Counted from the first letter of the stretch, positions 1 through 11,175 are shown. The stretch is 64,000 bases of DNA from Prinia subflava (GCF_021018805.1 NW_026960610.1:1-64000), one strand, 5' to 3'. Notes: generated from the sequence alone by a model not told the origin. Made by a program: numbers and translations.

Positions 1-519
1 CCAGAGAGAACTCCTAGGTGTTCCTATGGGAACAAGGACTCGGCATCTTACTGTTAGCAGTGGAATGATGAACTGGGACAGCACCTGCTCCTTCGGATGG
101 CTGCAGCAGCGTGGAAAACTCCGATTGGACTCTGCAGTCCTGCTGATGACTTTAATAATGAGCTGATCACTTTAATAAAGAGCTGAATATTAATAAAGGC
201 ATATGCCCTGTTCTTTTCACTTTTAGCCACCCATCCAAAAGTGAGTGTTCCCCATCTTCAGGCTGGATGTACCCTGCAGGTGTCCATGCCAGGGGAAGGG
301 GCGGGGGGGTGGAGGATCCACCCGGGAGCTGCCTGCAACCTTGGGAGACCAGTTTGCACAATTGACCCAACTATCTTTCATCAGTTGCACATACTTTGAA
401 AAAACCTCTAGTTGTCTGATGCAACACTGGCCAGTTTCAACTCTAGCTGAGCTTTGACCTTTTATGTCTTCTTCCTGTATATGCAAACCACAGCTCTCTG
501 ATCTTCCTGCAAAGCCTGA

Positions 520-905
520 CTTTGCTTCCAAAGATCATAGAATTTCTTTTTCCTTCCAATTTCCATGAGGACGATATCCCTGATTTGGGCCCCAGGGAGG
601 GAGAGGCAGCAAATTTCTCTGACAAGAGTGTCTGATCTTCAAATGGGTGCCTCCATTCCTCTCAGGGGGGACTTACTTTCGACCATAACTCACTGCTCTT
701 TCTTCTCAGCTCTGGTCTTAATACAGGTCTTGATGCGAATGGTTGATCTGACCTTGATGAGAATGCTTGTGTAAGTTCCTCCTATCTCATTATACACTTT
801 TTCTACCATACCCAGAGCCTTATACCTATTCTGTAAAGGTAGCTGAGAGGGTAAGGAGGGGTTCCTCTTACAGCTCCATGCAGTAACCTGCTTCCACTCC
901 TCCAT
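520..905 (-). pseudogene. Decayed SGNH/esterase-like retroelement ORF
   Basis: Minus-strand translation of about 600-690 gives LRGMEAPI, a stop, RSDTLVREICC and LPGAQIRDI. This is the pattern of an SGNH-hydrolase-like ORF that recurs in bird genomes and that I associate with CR1-type LINE ORF1. The stretch at 690-905 (PLQNRYKALG) fits the linker that usually precedes it. The Gly-Asp-Ser block expected just before LRG has decayed to E-S-K-S, and stops interrupt the frame, so it cannot be functional. The family match is from memory of the pattern, and the LINE assignment is less certain than the esterase assignment. Confidence 0.4.
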
Positions 906-959
906 ATCCCTTTTACCACTGCCTTCCTCCTGGTACAGAACAGATACTGAACCTACCTC

Positions 960-1264
960 TAGTGGCCCTGCTGACTTGACTTATGTGTACCAGATACAGC
1001 AGAACACAGCTATGGTCACTCCTCAGACTCAGATGCTCCTCATTCTGCCCACCTCCTCATGAAGCTCAGCCACCAGGCAGAGGAGTTCATCTACCTGGGC
1101 ACACCTCTCACAGGTGTGCATGCTGTCACCATTTATCTCTGGAAGTATCCCCAAACATCATGGAACCTGAAGCCTATATGGTTGCTTGCTCTGGCAGGTG
1201 CACTGTCTGTGTGGCTGCATTGGTTCTAGATGCTAGAAGTTCAGCATAAGCAGAAGACAGCTTT
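960..1264. other. Unassigned stretch 5' of the hexon fossil
   Basis: No coding match seen in any frame. By position it could hold the more decayed upstream part of the capsid gene, but nothing in the translation supports that. An 88-codon plus-strand ORF at 983-1249 shows no recognisable motif. Confidence 0.3.
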
Positions 1265-2030
1265 TTGCTGACTAATCACCATGCTGCTGCATAGCAAAAC
1301 CAGCTTTTGTTTCATGAGCTCTCCAGCAGCAGAAGCCTGCAGTGATCATTATCTATGCCTCACTGTTTGTGAGAAAAGTGTGGTTGATGCCTGTAGTGCA
1401 TGCTGAGGCATTATTTACAGACAGTGCTGAATTCCTGGTGGACCGTCTGTCAAGGAAGTGTTCAGCATACCAGTTCAGCTGACAGTAGTGTCAGCAATCA
1501 GGAAAATTTTTCTGAAAGCTACTCAAGTTCGTTGTTACTGGGTTTATAGATAACAATGTTTTTAGTGGCAATTATACTAAGAACCATTTCAACTTTAAAC
1601 ATTATGATATAAATTTTGTGGCCCTCCATGTGGATAGTGAACAAATGCCAGCAAAACTGCTGCAGCTTGTTTTGAGAGTGGTTGCTGTGTGAGACAATAC
1701 ATGCAGCTCATTTAACCAGCAGACCATTCCCTGCTGGATGACAGAGAATAATTTTTCCCATGACTACACTCTGTATGCTGAATGTGAATGACCTGAATGT
1801 GCTGATCATTATTCCCTGATTAACACTGGAAGTTTGAGAGCAGAAGTACACTTTTCAGGGCCTTGACTCCCATCGGTAATATGATTATGTACAAGGTATT
1901 TGACAATGTGAGTGAAATAAAATGGATGAGACATGCTCTTGGCCTACATGTGAGGATGGACACTGAACAGGTCTCTTGGGTTTTTTTCAGCAGACCCTTA
2001 TGCCAGGGAAAAATTTCTAGGCAGATACCC
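1265..2030 (+). pseudogene. Maverick/adintovirus hexon-like (major capsid) fossil
   Basis: The three forward frames together give a collinear series of blocks from the C-terminal third of the double-jelly-roll major capsid protein of Mavericks/Polintons and adintoviruses. In order: ASLFVRKV and HAEALF (about 1360-1420), KEVFSIP (about 1455-1475), VVTGFIDNNVFSGNYTK (about 1530-1580), HFNFKHYDINFVALHVD (about 1585-1635), VRQYMQL (about 1687-1710), DYTLYAE (about 1762-1782), DHYSLINTGSLRAEVHF (about 1804-1855) and NMIMYKVFDNVSEIKW (about 1877-1925). At least three frame changes and several stops separate them, so it is an old pseudogene. I see no polymerase, packaging ATPase or integrase nearby. 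The 3' side is cut by the LTR at 2071. The assignment rests on block order and spacing seen by eye. Confidence 0.65.
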
Positions 2031-2070
2031 TAGGGACTGGCTCCCTGGGGCCCATGTTTTCTGTGGGAAC

Positions 2071-2363
2071 TGACAGTGGTCAGATCTTAGGCTTCAGGCA
2101 CTTGCTAAAAAGACAAGTGAGTGACTCTCATTCTGGCCTGGGAAAATGCTAAGGAGGAACCCAAACAATCCTTGGGACATGAAAAACAGTAGCAGGTGGT
2201 GTTTTTCTAACTTGTTTACTGGCAAAGATGTTTACAAAGAGGTGTAGGCTCTAAATGACCAATCATATTCATTGTACTGAAGTACTGTATAAAAAGAGGG
2301 TTTGGAAGAATAAAGATGGCTCTCACTTGCTGTAATAAGCTGGGAGTCATGTCGTTATTATCA
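2071..2363 (+). mobile_element. Solo LTR of the provirus-C family
   Basis: It begins TGACAGTGG and ends TTATTATCA, with a TATA box (TATAAAA, about 2288) and AATAAA (about 2309). It is the same family, in the opposite orientation, as 31184-31486, and is related to the 5' LTR of provirus C at 20150-20516. I could not find a matching target duplication (left GGGAAC, right TGCTGT), so the ends may be off by a few bases or the flanks may have changed. Confidence 0.7.
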
Positions 2364-2426
2364 TGCTGTCCTTAAAACAATAACATCATTTTTCCAATAC
2401 TTGCAAGCATGTTTATGAATATACAT

Positions 2427-2660
2427 TGTCCTGTTTAAAAGACTGGTGTCTGCCAAGGAAGGCAGAACCTTCCTGGAATGGAAAAGATGATCCTCTCCCT
2501 CCAAATTGTTCAAACTTTGAAATTATGGGGATTTCAGGAAAAGATTTGGGGAAAGGAATAGCAGTTCTTTACTAGAATGTGTGTATATATATAAAGACAG
2601 ACAAACAATAACAGCAACAACATAAAAAACCCCAAACCAAATAACACCCTTTTCCTATCC
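2427..2660 (-). mobile_element. ERV-L-type LTR fragment
   Basis: It starts TGTCCTG on the plus strand and runs through TTCTTTACTAG into an A-rich stretch. The same run recurs at 9452-9740 and 9916-10130, and on the other strand at 30240-30421, 30765-30932 and 37880-38032. Orientation is taken from better copies, where this end is the U5 side of an ERV-L LTR. This copy and the one at 9452 also share the flank GAATATACAT, so they appear to have been duplicated with flanking DNA. Confidence 0.55.
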
Positions 2661-2808
2661 ATCAAGCAATTTCCCCTTTGATGTAGTTACTGTTGGAATT
2701 CTGGAAAATTGTATTTGAGGATTTTAGTATATAGTAATACATGTGAGTCAAGGTGGAGGATTTAAGGCGTTGTCTAAGTCCTTCTTCATCTTCTTCCTTC
2801 TTCATGGG

Positions 2809-4085
2809 TGTTATGGGTTGACACAGTTTGGTTTTTAGTTTAAGTGGAAACAGTTCCCTGTCAGGACCTTGGAATTGTTTTGAGACAGGCACCTATCAGA
2901 GTTCATTTTTAAATATTGACATATTGTTTGACCACTGAGGAAGCTAGATGCAACTTTGGAAAATACCCATATAAATCCTGAGTGTGTTCAAGCTGGTCTC
3001 TTTTCCTTCTGGCCTCACCCAAAGACTCTGGCCCAGCCCAGTGAGGCCTGCCCCTACCACCTTCTGCTACTGGCTGGGCTGAGCTCCGATCTCTCGATGG
3101 GAGTTTTCTCCATCGGCAGAGGTTTGAAATTCTATGGCCTTGCCACCTGGCAGAGATCATCTGCAAGCCCGGACAAGAATGTTAACTCTTTCCTGACACA
3201 ATTTGAAACTTTTTTTAAAACTCTAATCCTCCTTTCGAGTAAGAAGAAAAGGGACAGAGTGAACACAAAGGAAACAGAACATGAAGTCAGTGAATAAGGG
3301 AGTCAAAAGACTTTTAGGAGGAGGGATTTGAGGAGTTAGCTATTTTAAGCTGAATTTCTCTTATCGAGCCGTGGTAATGAACTCTATACGTAGATTATCC
3401 TTTAAATCATGGGAAAAATATGCATTTGGGGAGATGATTGTTTATTTGTGGATTTTTGAGCAAAGGTGTTTGTGATGGACTGAGTAATATTGCATTAGAA
3501 TTTGTGATTCTTGTAGTCCCATGAGATGCTTGAACAGAGAGAGATGAGAAGCCCTCTATGCCAGTGAAGAAGAGAGATCTCTCTGTTCCCTGAGATGAAG
3601 AATCCTTTGCTTTTGGAGTTGTTAATCTTTAAAAGGTGACACCCCAATATGCCTGAGTTCACATGACCCATAGGCAGCTTGGGAAACTGCTAATGGGAGG
3701 ATATTTCACAGAAACAGGTTTTTCTTGAACATCTGTTTTTGTGACAATTACAAGCCACAAGAGAACTGTTCTAAGTTGTCAGTGGGAGAAAAATCCATGG
3801 TAAATAAAGAGAGACTTCCTCTCCCTGAAGAACTGATGAATGATTATTTTTAAATGGTGAAACTGACTGAGAAACACAGGTTTTGTCTCTATGTTGTTTG
3901 TGGGAAAGTGAATACTTTGTGGTAGGGGGAAGAGTGTTTGAAGGTTTCATTTTGTTTCTTTTCCCTTTTCTCTTTTAGTGTGTGTTAATAAATCTATCTG
4001 TTTACCTTAAGTTGGGCCTGCTTTGCCTTTTTCTTTCTCCTGATCCTATCTCACAACAGAAAAGACAATCAAACTCCTACACACA
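2809..4085 (+). mobile_element. Long LTR (about 1.25 kb) of a tRNA-Gly-primed ERV
   Basis: It begins TGTTATGGGTTGACACAG. A late TTAATAAATC (about 3987) provides the polyadenylation signal before a short U5. The 3' edge is either the CA at 4058 or the CA at about 4084; the second lies next to the primer site and is preferred. Size and U5 style resemble avian class III (ERV-L-like) LTRs. No coding sequence of the same element follows for certain. Confidence 0.6.
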
Positions 4086-4086
4086 T

Positions 4087-4104
4087 TGGTGCATTGACCG
4101 GGAA
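4087..4104 (+). promoter_or_regulatory. Primer-binding site, tRNA-Gly type
   Basis: TGGTGCATTGACCGGGAA differs at one of 18 positions from the complement of the 3' end of vertebrate tRNA-Gly(GCC). It lies directly after the LTR, where minus-strand DNA synthesis would start. Confidence 0.7.
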
Positions 4105-4339
4105 AGCAAATTGGCTGGGAAAGGTCAAAATTAGCAAACATGAAACTGCTACAATGGGTTTAGGTGGTGTAACAGTCGATCCAAAGGCCCCTCATCTGCC
4201 TCACGAATGTCAGAGGCTGAGACCCCCATGGACCATGGGCCGCTGGCCTGACCAAGGTGGGATCCAAGCTTCTCCCTGCAGCTGCTGTTATTGGACCGAA
4301 ACACCCTCCTCAGAGACCCGTGCATGAACAATGGGGGCT
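4105..4339 (+). other. ERV leader, non-coding
   Basis: Sequence downstream of the tRNA-Gly primer site. Short ORFs only, without retroviral motifs. It ends where another LTR begins. Confidence 0.4.
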
Positions 4340-4801
4340 GTTATGGTTCCTGGGCCGTGTTTGGGGAGGGGTGTTTGCTCTTTCTTTACCGACCGTACCT
4401 GCTGAGAAGACTTGGGCACATCGCCTCTCTATTGTGAAGAGAACACCTGCAAAGCCCATGAGACCTTCTCCCCCTTCCTGGCATCTTGTCCTTCGCCTTG
4501 AAAAAGAACTATAATAATCACCCCCAGAGAGAAGACTCTCTGAGGCCTCCCCGACGGACAAGACGGGTCTATTGGCGCATGCCACAAGGACTACAAAGCT
4601 GGTCTTGATTTCCAGCATCACGAGGACTCTCGTCTGTTTGTTGGTGGCTATGACCCCCCTTTTCCTCTTTTCTCTCCTTCTCTCTTTCTTCCCCTTCTCT
4701 TCTATCGCATAATTGTGTGTATCAATAAAGATACAATTGATTTTACTTGAACTAAGTTCTCATTGACTCTTTTTGCACACTGAAATCAAAACAAACCATC
4801 A
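4340..4801 (+). mobile_element. LTR, plus orientation
   Basis: It begins TGTTATGGTTCC and carries ATCAATAAAG (about 4720-4730) about 75 bp before a CA end near 4801. A pyrimidine-rich run precedes the polyadenylation signal. No target duplication was identified, so the edges are approximate. Confidence 0.45.
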
Positions 4802-4839
4802 TGACTATCCTTTGGCTCGTGACAGGTGGTTTTCTGTAA

Positions 4840-5390
4840 TTGGGTGAAAAAGGTCCGCATTGCGGGCCTTGGGTGGTCATTATTGAGTCAAAAGTATAAA
4901 TAATATGTCACCTTGTTATTGGGTAATTATCACTTAAATAACCTTGTAAAGAGTTAGAAACATTCCATTTAATCTCATTTTCTAGCTTGCTAGTTTGAGC
5001 TCATGGCTCGTGAGTCCATAAATAGATAAGAGATAATAAACATTCCAAGGCTGAATACGAACTTGCATTTCCCGTGTCTCTATCCCGACCTTGGAGGAGA
5101 GAAAAAGAAGCCAGAACCGTCACAAATCGTGCTCATTGTGTGAGGAAAAACACCCGTCAAGCCAAGGTTGGGACCTCTCTGAAGGAAAAAAGCAGCGTAA
5201 AGCTGAGAAAAAGCAGTGGAAAGCTGGAAGAAAGCAGTGGAAAGCTGGAAGAAAGGAAGAAAAAATCCCTGGGGAAAAGAAAAAACAGCTCGGATCCAGA
5301 AACTCATGTCTGCTGGTCGGAGATGGGAACTACAGAGACCAAGGAGATAAACTGACAGTTATAGTCAGGTAGGACCTTTTATTTTTTTTG
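4840..5390 (+). mobile_element. LTR end plus leader of a further ERV
   Basis: It contains GATAATAAACATTCC (about 5030-5045), then a CCCGTGTCTC run typical of U5, then a lysine-rich open stretch (about 5091-5370) of leader type. Inside lies a tandem 21-bp unit (AAGAAAGCAGTGGAAAGCTG core, about 5210-5255, two full copies). GGTCCGCATTGCGGGCC at about 4850 is a near-perfect palindrome. The family is not recognised. Confidence 0.35.
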
Positions 5391-5619
5391 ATCTTCCTTC
5401 AGGGCCAATCCGGTATAAAAATGAGAAACCCAATGTCTAAAACACAAAAAGAAGGATTGGTCAAACTAGAGCCCATGATTTAAAAATCGCCCTATCTCTG
5501 TCTCAAGAGATCAGTTAAAAGACCTCCTATGACTGCGTACAAGGACAGTTCTCAAAAGCAGATGCAGAAGTGCTTTTTCATCCATTTCTGTGGGACTCCA
5601 TCAGTGTAAGGCTTTATAA

Positions 5620-6347
5620 TGTTATAGATACACATGATAGTACTGGCTTTTTGCAAATATTAAAATGATTGTTATATTTGTAGTATTGAAATAACTGCTG
5701 TAAGGATATAGATTTTAAAGTTTTTGTTGAGTCATAGTGAATAGTTATGCTTGCAATTGAGCTGTCTGCTTGGGTGGACTATATATGTGGTGTTGAAATA
5801 ACTCTGCTGTAAGGATATAGATTTCATGGTTATGCTTGCAATTGAGCTGTCTGAACATGTGAAGAGGACCCTGCTATTGATGTGCCAAACTATCAGCACC
5901 TGCCTGTGGGATTGCATTTTATGGAAATGGTTTGTTCTAGCTCACCCCTGGAAAATGTATGGTTTATCCCAAGTCTGTACACTCCCTGCAGTATCAAGTT
6001 ATCTGTAACTTGATTGGCTGGAGAATGTTACTGCGCCCCTTTTGAACCTCTGTGATAAGAATGCTAACGCAAGGGGGTTCGCCCTCTTTGCCCTTCTTCC
6101 CCTGGAGGCCTCCGGACGCTCCCCTTCCCTCTCCTCCCTTCCCCCTCTCCCCTTCCCTTCCCCCACTCCCGCAGGACCATGCTCCCTGCCTGGAGTGGGA
6201 CTCTGAATAAACCCTCATCTCATCAGCACCCCACCAGCGTCTGAAGTCTCTTTGCCTGCCAGCACGGGAACCCCACGACCCCAAGGACCCCGGGGGTCTC
6301 CCGGGGGACCCTCCCCGGGAGCCCCCCGAAAATTTAAACAACAACAC
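5620..6347 (+). mobile_element. LTR, plus orientation
   Basis: It begins TGTTATAGATACACATG; the first 120 bp match the start of the 43336-44006 LTR. AATAAACCC (about 6206) and a C/G-rich U5 lead to a CA end near 6347. Inside, a block of about 60 bp (CTGCTGTAAGGATATAG to GAGCTGTCTG) occurs twice, at about 5696-5770 and 5810-5855. No matching target duplication was seen. Confidence 0.5.
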
Positions 6348-6449
6348 CTGCCACCTGAAGAAAGCATAGACCACAACCCAAGCTGGAGGTGATAATGAAG
6401 ACACAGCCAAGACACACGCATGCCCTAAAAAGGCAGACCCAAAGAGGAG

Positions 6450-7120
6450 CCATGCTAAACAATTCCTAGAATATAGAAACTAGTTGGTGGAAAAGTTTGA
6501 GACACTAATTTTGAAGATTTGAGAAAAGCTAAGGTTACAGTTAACAATAGATGTTGCTGATTTAGCTGAAATGAATAGATAAGCTTTGCTGAAATCACTT
6601 AAAAGTTAGAGAATGGTTAAAAGAAACCGGATTTAAGATAAGCTACCCCGGATCTAACAACTCATTGCTTGTCAAACAGAGAAACTAATCAATACAACAC
6701 CAGACCTCCTGTTTCCAGAAACCCACTGAAATAGTCCTGGAAAACAGGAAACAGGGAGTTCTACCAGCCATCAATCACATCTGCATTGAAAAGGTTGAAA
6801 GTTTAGAACGAGGAAGACTCGTTTTACTTCCTCCTTTTGGTAACCACTCCTCACAAAAGGACCACCGACCCATTTCAGGAACAAACTACACATGCTTAAT
6901 AGCCTTGTTGTCAATTAGCATATGAAGCGGAGAAGAGGAAGTGACAGGGGTATGAATATGCATTTGTATTTTGTGTATTCAACATTTTTGTAAATAAAAG
7001 GTTTTGTAATTACCTGTGATCTTTGCAGTGCCCATTAGGGAGCTATCCCACGTGCTGCCCAGCGTCACAATAAACATACACTTTCTAACTTGAACTGTTA
7101 GAGAGTCTTTTGTCCATCAC
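6450..7120 (+). mobile_element. LTR, plus orientation (approximate 5' edge)
   Basis: The promoter-proximal part is AT-rich. AAATAAAAGG (about 6990) and ACAATAAACATACACTTTC (about 7068) precede the end TTTTGTCCATCACA at 7120. This is a typical LTR 3' end. The 5' edge is uncertain. Confidence 0.5.
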
Positions 7121-7340
7121 AGTTGTATATTGATATTAGATCGATATTCATATTTTAATAAATCAGTTTGAATATGCAACAGACTGATGCAATAGAAATG
7201 GTATTTAAAGAATGTCTCTAAAATAGCAGGTGTGCTCTTGGCTAAGTGCCAAGTCACCAGGCTGTTAATCCTTTGCTTGCTTTCTGTCTCCTAATTGTCT
7301 ATTTTTAAATTTACCAGAAAAGTAGACGTCGTTTTTCACA
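7121..7340 (+). mobile_element. 3' part of the 43336-family LTR
   Basis: The run from GTGTGCTCTTGGC to TTTTTCACA (about 7229-7340) matches the 3' end of the 43336-44006 LTR. The 5' part of the same family starts at 5620, so 6348-7120 may be a later insertion that split one older LTR. Confidence 0.45.
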
Positions 7341-8219
7341 GTAATAAGGCCACTCTTCAAAACATCACGTTTGTGGGCTGCACAGTTAGCTTAATTCCCT
7401 AAGTTTGCGTAATAGCCACCTTTTGGTAAGGATGCATTCGCTTGGTCCCGCACCTCTCCCCCGTATTTCTACGGGTCCTCTGTAGGTAACACCTCCGCAA
7501 GGTTGGGGGGGGTCCCTTAACACACGGGATTGTCTCCATCTCTGTCTGGGTAGCCATCAGCGATTTTTTAAGTAGCAATGACGTTGCTGACACTGACAGG
7601 ACGGGGGGAGAGACAGCCCCTCCTTCCTTCACTTCCTCCCCTTTCTCCGCTTTCTGCCGTGCAGACTCAGTGTCACTGAAGTGGTTTTGTACTTCATGTC
7701 TGTTGGCAATAGCTTCATAAACTACCCTGCTTACAGGGAGAAGCTTCGCAGCCACACGGAAACAGCGTAGCGGCAAAGCAAAGAGCGGGCGGACCGACCC
7801 CGCAGCCCACACAGGGCGGAGCAGCCCCGCCTGGACCGAGTGGAGTGGGCGAGGCTGGGAAGAGGCCCCCCCGCATGGGTCGAGCGAAGCGGTGCCGTGG
7901 GAAGCGAGTGAAGCTGTCCCGGTGATTCTGCGGTCAATTTTTAAACTACCAGACACGGCTTTGCCTTCAGCCAGCTCACAGACCCCGGCAGGGAGGAGCC
8001 AGGGGCAGGACGAGCTTGAAGGAGGAACGAAACAAGAGGGGAGGAAGCAGCCTCCCCCGCAGAGGGCGAACGGCGAGGAGCGCAGCCACCCTACGCCGCC
8101 GCCATGGCAACGCGCTGTGCATTTCCATAAACAATGCTGTGTATTTCCGTTGACGCCATTTTGTTATCAACAAGGCATTCAACCTCCTACTGCAGCGCCA
8201 CCATTGGTCATTTCTATTA
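7341..8219 (+). other. GC-rich stretch 5' of a gag fragment
   Basis: GC-rich between about 7740 and 8160, with overlapping open frames on both strands that look like composition effects. By position it could be the leader and matrix/proline-rich part of the class II gag that follows, but no matrix motif is visible. Confidence 0.3.
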
Positions 8220-9246
8220 TTGCATCTTCCAATGCTTATACAGTATATGCAACCATCAGCTCTCCGCACTGGAGGAGAAGGAATGAATACAACAGTGAAG
8301 CCTGAAGAAGGAGCATCTTTGCAAGACACAAATTTACAGAATACAAACAGAGAATTAGTTCCATACTATCCTGTTCCAGAAGTCATTTCAAATAATATTG
8401 CAAAAGATCCTTCACGAAACATACCAAATTTTGCTATTTGGTCAGAAATTAGAAGAAAGGCATTAAAGGAAGGAGATTTCAACACGGCATCAACACAAAT
8501 AATGGCCATGCCAGTGAGATATGGTGGACAAAATGCAAATCCCAGATGGGTATCACTGACACATGATGTAATTAAAGACCTGAGACAAGCACTTAAAGAG
8601 AGTGGCTTGGGTTCTCTCTACTTCAAGCAACTATTGAAAGGCATCTTTGGTAATTATGATTTGGTGCCTTATTACTGCAAATATATTGTCACTACAATTT
8701 TAACAGACTCACAATGCATGCTATGGGAAGTCAAATGGAGAAGAGCTCTGACCAAATTAAGAGTCTTACTTTGGAGGCCCAGATGCAGCCCTTACATCGG
8801 CCCACCTAGCTGGTGATCCACCTCACGATAGACCAGAAAACCAAGCTACGGATCTGCCTCGAGATGTCATCACAGATATTAAGGAAGCAGCCCAAAAAGC
8901 CATTCTGCAAATCCAACCTGCAGGAGTTCCAGAGGGCAATTACACAGAAGCAAGGCAAGGAGCAGCTGAGCCATTAACCTCTTTCATAGATCGTCTCACT
9001 CAAGCAGTTGAGAGGCAATGCAGTGATGAAGTAGCACAACCACATGCGATTCAAAGCTTGGCTTCTGCAAATGCCAATGAAGAATGCAAGCTCGTAATTC
9101 ATGCCTTACTTGGTCCACAGCCAACTTTGCTTCAAATGATAGAAGCTTGCAGCAAGATAGGCACTTCTGCACATGTAGCAGCAATCCAAGCAAACGTCTT
9201 AGGAGAACAATTTGGAAAACACCAAGAAGCTGCAGATAAAAGATAA
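8220..9246 (+). pseudogene. gag: Class II ERV gag: capsid fragment
   Basis: A betaretrovirus-like capsid. The first frame (to about 8760) carries the N-terminal capsid domain (PVRYGGQNANPRW, LYFKQLLKGIFGNYDLVPYY, CMLWEVKWRRAL). A one-base frameshift near 8760 closes it. The next frame carries LAGDPPHDRPEN and the C-terminal domain with the major homology region (QGAAEPLTSFIDRL, then ANANEECK). It ends at a stop after KHQEAADKR with no zinc knuckle, so nucleocapsid and everything downstream are missing. An ERV-L LTR fragment follows at 9452. The capsid resembles the E remnant at 45.1 kb (shared W-x-I-[RK]3-ALK pattern), which suggests the same family. Confidence 0.8.
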
Positions 9247-9451
9247 GAAAAAACCCTCGCAGATTTTCATATAACTCCTCAACAAGAAGGTTTGGACTGA
9301 AACAGCTGTGATGAAACGCATGTCTCCGCAGCATGGGGCAGCAGGAGCTGTGCCGCTCGGACGGGGTGGAGCAAGCAAGGCGAGTGGGCTAACCCCCCCA
9401 CAGGTGCCATACAAAATGGTGCAGCTGCATGAAAACAACGAGAATATACAT

Positions 9452-9652
9452 TGTCCTATTTAAAAGACTGGCGTCTGCCAAGGAAGACAGAACCTTCCTG
9501 GAATCGAAAAGATGATCCCCTTCCTCCAAATTATTCAAACTTTGAAATTATGTGGCTTTCAGGAAAAGATATGGGAAAAGGAATAGCAGTTCTTTACTAG
9601 AATGTGTGTATATATATAAATACAGATAAACAACAACAACAGCAACAACGCC

Positions 9653-9683
<31 letters not shown>

Positions 9684-9740
9684 CCAAATAACACCCTTTT
9701 CCCACCCGTCAAGCAATTTCCCCTTTGCTGTAGTTACAAT
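9452..9740 (-). mobile_element. ERV-L-type LTR fragment
   Basis: A second copy of the 2427-2660 fragment, with the same left flank (GAATATACAT) and the same run to TTCTTTACTAG. The AC-rich stretch has expanded here to a 15-A run (about 9654-9668). Oriented as the U5 end of a minus LTR. Confidence 0.55.
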
Positions 9741-9915
9741 CACACCTGGAATGGGGTGCTATTGGCTCATATCAAGGCAGAAAGGCTGCAGTGGCTCCTC
9801 TGTGGCTTCAGAGGGCATTCTGATGCAAGCCCTGAGCCTCCACAGGTGTTAATGGCTGCAACAGGAAAAGAGAGAAGGTTGGGGGGAAGGGTTTTCAGTT
9901 TCCCCTGCTCTCATG

Positions 9916-10690
9916 TGTCTTGGTTTGAAAGACAGGTGTCTGCTAGGGAGGGGGCAGGACCTCCCTAGAGATGGAGAATTCAATTCCTCTCCCTCCAAAT
10001 TATTCTAATTTAGAAAATTAAAGGGGCTTTCAGGCAGAGGTATGGGGATAGGAGTAACAGTTCTTTACTAGTATGTATGATAAAACAAACAAACAACAAC
10101 AACTACAGCATTAATAATAAACAGAACCAGGAACCTCCAGGGCTTGCTTTCACAAAGCTCGGGGGCAGTTTGATCTCAGTGCCCCTGCAAGACTCCAAGA
10201 GACCAAGCTGGAATGGTGGAAAGTCCCAGGCTGGTGGATGAGATCAGAAGCTCCAAGATGGTAGCTGGAACGGCAGAGATGTCCTGGCAGGGCAGGGCAG
10301 TGCGGGGCTACAGCGTAGCAGAAAGCCTCAAAGCAGTGCCGAAGAAGCTGTGATGGCAGGACAGGAGGCCAGCTCAGAGTTCCTGGACACAGAAGCAGAT
10401 GATGGTAGATTTCCCAGGATGGGATGGAGTGATGACAGTGAACCCTTCCCACAGCAAGCAGCAGCCTGACCGTCCTCTCCAATACCAAGAGCAAGAGAGA
10501 CAAGCTGCCCCCAGCTCTGTCCTTTACCTCCCCCAAAATTCTCATTATCTCCCCCCTCTGAGAGAAACTCCCAGAGACCCAAAAACAAAGGGTGTAGCCA
10601 GATGCTACAATCTCCTTTGGACGCTTTGTTTTGGTCAAGCACCCACAAGCACCCAGTAGTTAGTCTCTTAGCAACTTAAGGGGAAAAAAT
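9916..10690 (-). mobile_element. ERV-L-type LTR, U5 end at 9916
   Basis: It starts TGTCTTGGTTTGAAAGACAG, the reverse complement of the CCAAACCAAGACA terminus of ERV-L LTRs elsewhere in the window. It continues through TTCTTTACTAG and an A-rich run into unique LTR sequence. The right edge is uncertain, near the A-tract at 10700. Confidence 0.5.
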
Positions 10691-11175
10691 TCTATAAGTA
10701 AAAAAAAAAAAAAAAGGAAACAAATCTAACCCCCAACGCATCCTCAGGAGTCCTACTGCAGAAGGATTGTCTGACAGTCCAGGCAAGGTGTTCAGTCGCT
10801 TAATGCCCTCTGTCTCCACAGCAGCTATCCCAAAAGCCCACCTGAGTCCTTTTGGGCCTTAGAAATAACCACTGCAGAGGAAATCTATGCCAAGAACACA
10901 CAGAGCCTCTGGACCAGTCACAACAGGGTGTTTCTTCCACTCCTTCCCAGTCAAGCTTATCTCAGCTTCCAGCAAAGTCAACTGCTGAGAATCCGGTCAC
11001 CTCAGCAATAGAAACAGGTTCTGCCTCCACATATCCCTATGGGATTAACGTGCACTGCACATTAGTGTTGACCAAAGCCTCATATTTCTGTTTCTGATGT
11101 GCCAGGCCATCAGATCCACACAGTCCAAAAGACCCGATTTTCCCTGGCCTCTTCCTGGATAGATGCAGGGCTCCT
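10691..11175. other. No feature recognised
   Basis: A poly-A tract (about 10700-10715) followed by mixed sequence with short ORFs only. It may be part of the flanking LTRs. Confidence 0.3.

Noticed and set aside
5080..5372. Lysine-rich ORFs as a basic nuclear protein
   Set aside because: They arise from a purine-rich leader with a 21-bp tandem repeat and are open in two frames at once.
7399..8329. Minus-strand ORFs of 185 and 117 codons
   Set aside because: GC-rich shadows opposite the leader and gag fragment; no domain and no conserved block.
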